Below are positions 28,017 to 33,346 of a stretch of DNA of 33,346 nucleotides, one piece after another; the first letter of the stretch is position 1, and every line of letters starts with the position of its first letter. Both the position numbers and the translations under genes were made by a program. The DNA is taken from assembly GCA_039821555.1 (NCBI GenBank), contig JBCBNX010000002.1, forward strand, positions 1-33,346, in the 5' to 3' direction. The notes under the pieces were generated by a model that had not been told where the DNA came from, searched no databases, and worked only from the letters and a program-made list of their open reading frames with translations. This DNA comes from Bacteroidota bacterium (GTDB lineage: Bacteria > Bacteroidota > Rhodothermia > Rhodothermales > Rubricoccaceae).

Positions 28017-29522
28017 TCAGTCAGCATAGCCCAGCTCTCGTAGGAATCCAGCCATGCGGGTCTCGGCCTCGTCGCGCTGCGCCATGAGGGCGTGGAGGGT
28101 TGCCACCTCCGCCTTCACGTCGATGGGCGGGGGCGGCGGGTCGGTCTGCACGTAGCGCGTGAGGTTGAGGTTGTGGTCGTTGTCGCGGATCTCGTCCAGG
28201 GGCACCACGCGGCAGAAGAGGGCCTCGTCGGCGTAGCGGTGGACGGCCCCGGCCAGCCGGGCCACGTTCTCGTCGGAGAGGTTGTTCTGGTTCTTCCCCG
28301 GCACGAAGTCCTTCTCGCCGTTCACGATCAGCACCTGACCGCGCCGTTCGGGCGGCTTGGCGCGGTCGATCACCACAAGCGCCGCCGGGATGCCGGTGCC
28401 GTAGAACAGGTTCGGCCCCAGCCCCACCACGGCGTCGATGAGGTCGTCTTCGAGGAGCCCTTTGCGGATGCGGCCCTCGGCCCCGCCGCGGAAGAGGACG
28501 CCGTGCGGCACCACGACGGCCATGCGGCCCCGGGCGGAGAGCGAGGCCACCATGTGCTGGATGAACGCGAGGTCGCCGTAGGACTTCGGCGGGCAGCCGT
28601 AGGTGTCGCGCCCAAACGGGTCGCCCTTCGACCACCGCGCATGGCCCCACTTCTTGAGGCTAAACGGCGGGTTGGCGAGCACGAGGTCGAAGCGCCGGAG
28701 CGTCTTCGCGGCCGCGTCGGCGAAGTGCTTCGGGTCGAGCAGCGTGTCGCCGCGCTCCACGAACGCGTCGTCGATGTCGTGGAGGAAGAGCGACATCTTG
28801 CAGATGGCCCACGTGTTGAGGTTTTTCTCCTGGCCGAAGAGCGTGAGCGCCTTCGGGTTGAGGCCGTGGCGCTCCATGTAGTGCACGGCTTCGAGGAGCA
28901 TGCCGCCCGAGCCGCACGTCGGGTCGTAGACGGTCTGGCCCTCCTCGGGCTGCAGGATCTCCACCATGATGCGCACGACCTGCTTGGGCGTGTAGAACTC
29001 GCCGCCCTTCTTGCCCGCGTCGTCGGCGAACTTGGCGATGAGGTACTCATACGCGTCGCCGAGGACGGTCGAGGGCACGTCCGCCCGGCGCATCCGGTGC
29101 TTTTCGAAGTGCTGCAGCAGCCGCTCCAGCATCGCGTCCGGGAAGCGCTGCTTGTTGGCGAAGTCGACGTCCTGGAAGACGCCCTTCAGCCGCGGGTTGG
29201 CGTCCTCGATGGCCCGGAACGACGTGTTGAGGATCGTCCCGATGTCGACCGACACCTGGCGCACGTCGGCCCAGAAGCAGCCCTCGGGGATGTGGAAGCG
29301 GTGCTCCTCGGGGTCGGCCGCGAGGTCCGCGTCGTCGTACTCGGCGAGGCGCTGCTCGTACTCCTCCTGCCACACGTCGCAGAGGCGTTTGTAGAAGAGC
29401 AGCCCGAAGATGTAGTGCTTGAAGTCGCCCGAGTCGATGGAGCCGCGGAGGAGGTCGGCGGCCCCCCAGAGGTGGCGTTCGAGTTCGGCAAGGGTGAGGG
29501 ACTGGGGCTGGGTCGGGGGCAT
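28017..29522 (-). CDS. hsdM: Type I DNA methyltransferase, M subunit
   Basis: A 501-aa N6-adenine methyltransferase that, with HsdS, protects host sites. The N-terminal helical HsdM domain (about 8-145; LERHLWGAADLLRGSIDSGDFKHYIFGLLF) is followed by the Rossmann catalytic domain with SAM motif DPTCGSGG (200-207) and catalytic NPPF (284-287). The protein ends FLRELGY, typical of the family. The ATG at 29522 is chosen; the longer frame to 29633 would begin inside a dispersed repeat and has no family similarity. hsdS follows on the same strand but after an unusual 347-bp gap filled by repeats, where direct adjacency or overlap is common. Confidence 0.96.
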   Translation of the reverse strand: MPPTQPQSLTLAELERHLWGAADLLRGSIDSGDFKHYIFGLLFYKRLCDVWQEEYEQRLAEYDDADLAADPEEHRFHIPEGCFWADVRQVSVDIGTILNTSFRAIEDANPRLKGVFQDVDFANKQRFPDAMLERLLQHFEKHRMRRADVPSTVLGDAYEYLIAKFADDAGKKGGEFYTPKQVVRIMVEILQPEEGQTVYDPTCGSGGMLLEAVHYMERHGLNPKALTLFGQEKNLNTWAICKMSLFLHDIDDAFVERGDTLLDPKHFADAAAKTLRRFDLVLANPPFSLKKWGHARWSKGDPFGRDTYGCPPKSYGDLAFIQHMVASLSARGRMAVVVPHGVLFRGGAEGRIRKGLLEDDLIDAVVGLGPNLFYGTGIPAALVVIDRAKPPERRGQVLIVNGEKDFVPGKNQNNLSDENVARLAGAVHRYADEALFCRVVPLDEIRDNDHNLNLTRYVQTDPPPPPIDVKAEVATLHALMAQRDEAETRMAGFLRELGYAD

Positions 29523-29589
29523 GGAGCGGTATTCGTCAGGAGGGACGTCCGAACATACCAAACCCGGCGAAGCCGCTCCGTCGCACGGC

Positions 29590-29736
29590 GGCTCCCCGCG
29601 TTTTGGTTGACGGTCGCTACGCTCCCGTGTCAACCAAAACTGTCCCCCTCACCCGTGAGGGGGACAGTCCGAGGAGCGGAGCGCGACAGCGCGGAGACGA
29701 CGCAGGACGGGGGGAGCGCGCACAAGCGGGGGGAGC
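29590..29736 (+). repeat. Dispersed palindromic element, copy B
   Basis: On the plus strand, in order: GGCTCCCCGCG; inverted repeat TTTTGGTTGAC/GTCAACCAAAA (29601-29639); core CTGTCCCCCTCAC with GTGAGGGGGACAG (29640-29667); the arm TCCGAGGAGCGGAGCGCG; and CGGGGGGAGC (ending 29717, repeated to 29736). It has the same architecture as copy A at 17784-17898 in the opposite orientation, and the long purine arm differs by only a few bases. It lies between the hsdM start and the 3' end of the lipoprotein gene, 45-65 nt after that gene's stop. The rest of this 258-bp gap shows no gene. Confidence 0.85.
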
Positions 29737-29780
29737 AGCACTGGCAATGCGGACGGCAGCGCCTACAGAATCGAGGCTCG

Positions 29781-30569
29781 TCATCCGTCGCCGAGTGGCT
29801 CGTAGGTCCGCGTCACGCGGAACCAGCGCACCTTGGTGCCCGGCGCGTCGATGCGGTTGGTGAAGGTGACGGTGCCCGGGAGCCACGCCCCTGCGCTGTC
29901 CAGCGCAAGCGTGAAGTCGAGGTCGAGGTCGGCGTCGAAGAGGACGGAGCGGTCGAAGCGGACGAGGTGCGCGGCCCGAATCAGCGCGCCGCCGTCTTCA
30001 TCGCCCACAGCCTCATCGTCTACCACGAAGCGCACGCGGCGGAGGCGGCGGTCGTCGAAGCCGGGGCGGACGGCCACGTCCACCAGCGTGAGGCGCTGCC
30101 CAGCGAGGGTCGTGTCGCCGAGGGCGTAGGCGTACGACTCCTGGCCGCGCGCGGTGAGGTAGGACGGCTCGTCGGGGAGGATGCGCCCGAGCGGACTGGC
30201 GAGCCGCGCCACCAGCGTGTCAGCGTCCTCGTCCAGCGTGGCGAAGCGCGCGAAGTTGCCGAAGTCAAACGCCCCCGTCGAGTCCACGCGGACGACCTCG
30301 GGCGCGGCACCCGGCGCGATGCGGACCACCTCCGTGCGCTGCCCGAGCACCGCGCCGAGGCTGTCGAGCTGCGCTGTCTCGGTCGTGAGGCGGTAGGGCT
30401 GGCGGGCGAGGTCGGCGAACGTGCTGTCGAGCGCGGCGCGGTCGAGGCGGTCGAGCAGCGGCAGGGCCTCAGCGCGGTCGTCGGGCGGCGGCGGGGGAAC
30501 GTCGTCGCGGCACCCCGCCATCAGGACAGCGAGGAGGGCGAGGACGAGCAGCGGGGCGATCAGGCGCAC
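29781..30569 (-). CDS. Lipoprotein of unknown function
   Basis: A 262-aa protein with a GTG start and a lipoprotein signal: LIAPLLVLALLAVLMAGC with the lipobox Cys at about residue 20, followed by a Pro/Asp-rich linker. The rest is a predicted beta-rich domain (YRLTTETAQLDSLG, FDRSVLFDADLDLDFTLALD, GTKVRWFRVTRTYEPLG) without cysteines. I do not recognise the family. The linker after Cys (RDDVPPPPP) has an Asp two residues after it, which in some bacteria affects sorting, but the Bacteroidota rule differs. The frame runs on upstream to 31598, antisense to the phosphatase gene, which is not credible; GTG at 30569 places the signal peptide properly. It is divergent from suhB. Confidence 0.75.
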   Translation of the reverse strand: MRLIAPLLVLALLAVLMAGCRDDVPPPPPDDRAEALPLLDRLDRAALDSTFADLARQPYRLTTETAQLDSLGAVLGQRTEVVRIAPGAAPEVVRVDSTGAFDFGNFARFATLDEDADTLVARLASPLGRILPDEPSYLTARGQESYAYALGDTTLAGQRLTLVDVAVRPGFDDRRLRRVRFVVDDEAVGDEDGGALIRAAHLVRFDRSVLFDADLDLDFTLALDSAGAWLPGTVTFTNRIDAPGTKVRWFRVTRTYEPLGDG

Positions 30570-30588
30570 AGGCGAGCGGGGTGTGAGA

Positions 30589-30609
30589 GTCGAAGGTCGA
30601 AGGTCGAAA
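30589..30609. repeat. 7-bp tandem repeat GTCGAAG x3
   Basis: Three consecutive GTCGAA(G/A) units lie 20 bp upstream of the lipoprotein GTG, in the divergent region shared with the phosphatase gene. Short, and possibly chance. Confidence 0.6.
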
Positions 30610-30767
30610 AGGTGCGGGGCGATCTGGGCAGCGTCAACCGCTTCGCTAACAATGTCCTCATTCTTCCGATCCGCCTCCGCTGGTCCACCCCGTGTCTGCT
30701 CTTCACGCCTTACCCTTCCCTCTTCGCTACCTACGCCCCCAACTTCCTCCTTCCAACTTCCGATCGC

Positions 30768-31589
30768 ATGCTCGAACTCTCTCGCGACGTGGCCGTCGCC
30801 GCGGCGCTCCGGGCCGGGGCCTTCATCCGGCAGCACGCCGGCACGATCACCGCCGACCAGATCCGCGCCAAAGGCACGCACGACTTCGTGACCGTCGTGG
30901 ACGAGGGGGCCGAACGGCGCATCCTTGACACGCTCCGCCGCGCCTTTCCCGACGACGCCTTCCTCGCCGAGGAGAGCACGAGCCTGGAGCACGCCGCGAC
31001 CTTCGACGGCCGACGTTGGATCATCGACCCGCTCGACGGGACGACCAACTTCACGCACGGCGTCCCGCCCTACGCGGTCTCGATCGCGCTCCAGGAGGGC
31101 GACCGGGTCACCGTGGCCGTCGTCTACGAAGTCACCACGGGCGACCTCTTCACGGCGGTGCGTGGCGGCGGGGCCGAGTTGAACGGCGCGCCGATCCGCG
31201 TCTCCGAGACGGCCACGCTTGACGACAGCCTCATCGGCACGGGCTTCCCCTTCCGCGACTTCCGCTACGTGGACGGCTACCTCGCGACCATGCGGCAGTT
31301 CATGCAGGCGACGCGCGGGTTGCGCCGTCCGGGTGCTGCCGCCATCGACCTCGCGTGGGTGGCGTGCGGGCGCTACGACGGCTTCTTCGAGAGCGGCCTC
31401 AAGCCGTGGGACGTCGCCGCGGGGCTGCTGCTCGTAGAGGAAGCGGGCGGCCAGATCTCCGCGCTGCCCGGCCTCGACGCGCCGCTCGTGAGCGGAAGTG
31501 TGATCGCGAGCAACGGCGCGATCCACGACGCGATGGCAGCCCTGTGCCGACCGCTCGCCAAGGCCTATGGCCCGGTCGCAGGCGCCTAG
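30768..31589 (+). CDS. suhB: Inositol-monophosphatase family enzyme (SuhB-like)
   Basis: A 273-aa Mg-dependent phosphatase of the IMPase/FIG superfamily. Metal-site motifs are complete: EES (68-70), the signature DPLDGTTNFTHG (87-98), and near the C-terminus GLKPWDVAAGLLLVEEAGG carrying the last metal Asp. The likely reaction is hydrolysis of inositol-1-phosphate or a related sugar phosphate. In enterobacteria SuhB also joins the rRNA antitermination complex, but nothing here shows that. The ATG at 30768 is chosen because the N-terminus matches family length; the much longer frame upstream runs antisense through hsdM and is spurious. No SD precedes it. The symbol is given on family similarity only. 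Confidence 0.88.
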   Translation: MLELSRDVAVAAALRAGAFIRQHAGTITADQIRAKGTHDFVTVVDEGAERRILDTLRRAFPDDAFLAEESTSLEHAATFDGRRWIIDPLDGTTNFTHGVPPYAVSIALQEGDRVTVAVVYEVTTGDLFTAVRGGGAELNGAPIRVSETATLDDSLIGTGFPFRDFRYVDGYLATMRQFMQATRGLRRPGAAAIDLAWVACGRYDGFFESGLKPWDVAAGLLLVEEAGGQISALPGLDAPLVSGSVIASNGAIHDAMAALCRPLAKAYGPVAGA

Positions 31590-31800
31590 TCGCGGCACGG
31601 CGAGGCACCACGCTAACCTGGGTATATTGAGTGATCGTTACGCCACATCCAGGTTACAGAATCTCCGACCGCAACTACGATTCGCGCCGTACAGGCCTGT
31701 CCGGCCCCAACCTGGGCGTGCCTTCGGATTTGGACCGAGAATTGAAGGCGTAGGTTATCCGCATTATTCCCACCGTCACCTCAGCTTGGCCCTCCGTCCC

Positions 31801-32277
31801 ATGACCTCCGAGACTCCCTCGCCCTCGGCGGCCCCGGCTCCCACCACCGACGCACGCCCGACGATCCTCGTGGCAGACGACTACCCGGAGAACCGCCGCC
31901 TCCTCTACTTCTACCTCCGCGACGCCTACCGCATCCTCGAAGCCGAGAGCGCGGAGGAAGCCATCGAGACGCTCCGCAACGAGCACGTCGACCTGGCGAT
32001 CATGGACCTCAACTTCCGCGACGGCATGAACGGCATGGAGGCCGCCGAGGTTGTCCGCGCCGACGATGCCCTGGCACACCTGCCGCTGCTCGCCCTCACG
32101 GCCTACGCCTACCCCGACGACCGCCGCCGCTGCCTCGAAGCAGGCTTCACGGACTACCTCTCGAAGCCGGTCTTCAAGCAGGCGATGCGCGACAAGGTCG
32201 CCGACCTGCTGAGCGACGCCGACGGCGGCGACGGCGCCTCATCCGGCGACCCCACGCTCTGGATCAGCAAGAAATAG
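31801..32277 (+). CDS. Single-domain response regulator
   Basis: A 158-aa protein with a short Pro/Ala-rich N-terminus and one receiver domain (about 20-140). Asp26/Asp27, phospho-acceptor Asp69 in LAIMDLNF, Thr100 in LLALTAYA, and Lys122 in YLSKPV are all present. No output domain follows, so it would act as a CheY/Spo0F-type relay or bind a partner. No kinase gene is adjacent. The ATG at 31801 is preferred over the open frame to 31567, which begins inside suhB. The 211 bp before it carry TAACCTGG at 31614 and its inverse CCAGGTTA at 31649, and a third AACCTGGG at 31709. A strong terminator follows. Confidence 0.9.
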   Translation: MTSETPSPSAAPAPTTDARPTILVADDYPENRRLLYFYLRDAYRILEAESAEEAIETLRNEHVDLAIMDLNFRDGMNGMEAAEVVRADDALAHLPLLALTAYAYPDDRRRCLEAGFTDYLSKPVFKQAMRDKVADLLSDADGGDGASSGDPTLWISKK

Positions 32278-32305
32278 GGCGCGTGCCCTTCGGTCCAACC
32301 CATCT

Positions 32306-32342
32306 CGGGCATCTCGCTACCAGGCGAGGTGCTCGTTTTTTT
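32306..32342 (+). terminator. Intrinsic terminator after the receiver gene
   Basis: CGGGCATCTCGC, loop TACCAG, GCGAGGTGCTCG (a 12-bp stem with two G-U pairs), followed directly by seven T. This is a textbook Rho-independent terminator 28 bp after the receiver-gene stop, isolating it from fabI. Confidence 0.9.
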
Positions 32343-32417
32343 GTGGTCCGCGTTCTGTTGAGGGAGAAGGCGACCTCGCTGCGTCTGGGCCGTCGTCCCC
32401 TTCACGCCTCACTCTCC

Positions 32418-32436
32418 CCCCGGCGGCACGCCGGGG
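32418..32436. other. GC hairpin upstream of fabI
   Basis: CCCCGGCG-GCA-CGCCGGGG, a perfect 8-bp stem 76 bp before the fabI start. It is framed by CTCCCCCC on the left and GGGGACAG on the right, sequences that also occur in the dispersed elements at 17784 and 29590, so it may be a remnant of one. There is no T-tract. Confidence 0.55.
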
Positions 32437-32512
32437 ACAGCATGCACGACCGAGGACACCGTGCCTACTTTCACACATCCACACGCTTCACACGTCTACA
32501 CCTCCTCGACCT

Positions 32513-33346
32513 ATGGCTGACACCCCCGCTCACGGCCTCCTGACCAACAAAGTCGGCCTCGTCTTCGGCGCGCTCGACGAGAACTCCATCGCGTGGCACA
32601 TCGCCGAGGCGATCCACCGCGAGGGCGGGCGCTTCGTGCTCTCCAACGCGCCCGTCACGAAGCGCTTCGGCTCGCTCGAAGGCCTGGCCGAGAAGACGGG
32701 CAGCCCCATCGTCTACGCCGACGCCACCAGCATGGACGACATCGCCGCCGTCTACGCGAGAGCCCAGGAGGACTTCGGCCAGCCGTGCGACTTCGTCGTG
32801 CACTCGATCGGCATGGGCCTCAACGTGCGCAAGAACCGGGCGTACACGGACCTCCACTACGACTGGTACCACAAGACGCTCGACATCTCGGCGATGTCGC
32901 TCCACCGCATCATCAAGGCCGGCATCGACGCCGAGGCGATTGCGAACGGCGCCTCGATCCTCTCCCTGAGCTACATCGCCGCGCAGCGCGTTTTCTCGAA
33001 GTACAGCGAGATGGCCGACGCGAAGGCGCTCCTGGAGAGCATCACGCGCAACTTCGGCTATTGGCTCGGCGAGCGCCGCGTGCGCATCAACACGGTCAGC
33101 CAGAGCCCGACGCGCACGACCGCCGGGCAGGGCATCAAGGGCTTCGACGCGATGTACGAGTTCGCCGACCGCATCGCGCCGCTGGGCAACGCCGACGCCG
33201 CGAGTTGCGCCGACTACTGCGTGACGCTCCTCTCCGACCTCACCCGCATGGTGACGATGCAGACGCTCTACCACGACGGCGGCTTCTCGTCGATGGGCAT
33301 CTCGGACGCCTTCGTCGAAGTCTTCGCCCAGGCCCTCGACGGCGAA
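32513..33346 (+). CDS. fabI: Enoyl-ACP reductase (NADH), C-terminus cut by window edge
   Basis: 278 codons of an open frame that reaches the window end without a stop. FabI reduces trans-2-enoyl-ACP in fatty-acid elongation (cytoplasm, tetramer). The nucleotide-binding N-terminus reads VGLVFGALDENSIAWHIAEA, the form seen in Bacteroidota FabI. The active site is SYIAAQRVFSKYSEMADAK, with Tyr154, Tyr164 and Lys171 at the FabI spacing. The C-terminal substrate loop region (SQSPTRTTAGQGIKGFDAMY) and HDGGFSSMG follow. It is probably within 10-20 residues of its end. The ATG at 32513 has no SD; the preceding bases are CACCTCCTCGACCT. A terminator and a GC hairpin lie upstream, so it likely has its own promoter. 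Confidence 0.95.
   Translation, partial: MADTPAHGLLTNKVGLVFGALDENSIAWHIAEAIHREGGRFVLSNAPVTKRFGSLEGLAEKTGSPIVYADATSMDDIAAVYARAQEDFGQPCDFVVHSIGMGLNVRKNRAYTDLHYDWYHKTLDISAMSLHRIIKAGIDAEAIANGASILSLSYIAAQRVFSKYSEMADAKALLESITRNFGYWLGERRVRINTVSQSPTRTTAGQGIKGFDAMYEFADRIAPLGNADAASCADYCVTLLSDLTRMVTMQTLYHDGGFSSMGISDAFVEVFAQALDGE

Noticed and set aside
28092..30767. Long plus-strand open frame opposite hsdM and the lipoprotein gene, in frame with the phosphatase
   Set aside because: Only the part from 30768 resembles a protein family. The rest is the low-complexity complement of hsdM and runs through the dispersed repeat.
30570..31598. N-terminal extension of the lipoprotein frame, antisense to the phosphatase gene
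   Set aside because: The phosphatase is well supported on the other strand, and the signal peptide with lipobox fixes the lipoprotein start at 30569.

Overview
The window is high-GC bacterial DNA and begins inside a ribosomal RNA operon. The 16S sequence, the TGTTCTTTGA-type boxA motifs, a perfect TAnnTTTG promoter box, the TonB receptor with a carboxypeptidase-regulatory N-terminus, the FabI with a GALDENSIAW nucleotide loop and the absence of Shine-Dalgarno sequences all point to Bacteroidota in the broad sense. The high GC and gene style suggest the Rhodothermia/Rubricoccaceae side (Salinibacter and Rhodothermus relatives). That placement is inference, since no alignment was run.

Layout. 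Positions 1-5006 hold an rrn operon on the minus strand: three candidate promoters, a leader with boxA, 16S, tRNA-Ile(GAT), tRNA-Ala(TGC) and 23S cut by the window edge. Positions 5221-16854 are mostly housekeeping and envelope genes: a PASTA membrane protein, a BatA/BatB-like VWA protein, an AraC regulator, aroQ-murJ, a large TolB/TPR membrane protein, a DUF1801 protein, a YdjM-type membrane protein, a secreted S33 peptidase and a divergent LysR regulator. Positions 16913-22325 form one minus-strand block that reads TonB receptor, secreted TPR protein, LytS-like sensor kinase, LytTR response regulator. Positions 22568-29522 are a type I restriction-modification operon, hsdM-hsdS-hsdR followed by a YgjP-type metallopeptidase. 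Positions 29781-33346 carry a lipoprotein, a SuhB-like phosphatase, a lone receiver-domain protein and a partial fabI.

Most striking points. (1) The 16S gene is otherwise intact but ends in GGATTACCTCTAAC instead of GGATCACCTCCTTA, so the canonical anti-Shine-Dalgarno core CCUCC reads CCUCU. None of the roughly 20 start codons in the window has a purine-rich SD; the bases before them are often pyrimidine-rich. (2) A roughly 115-145 bp palindromic element occurs twice in opposite orientation (17784-17898 and 29590-29736), each time just 3' of a stop codon. (3) A different inverted-repeat element of about 130 bp, flanked by an 8-bp direct repeat, separates hsdM from hsdS. (4) A perfect 8-bp tandem repeat (8.5 copies) fills the leader of the VWA gene right up to its start codon. 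I saw no CRISPR array, no transposase or phage gene, and no obviously new multi-gene defence system; the R-M operon is a recognisable type I system.
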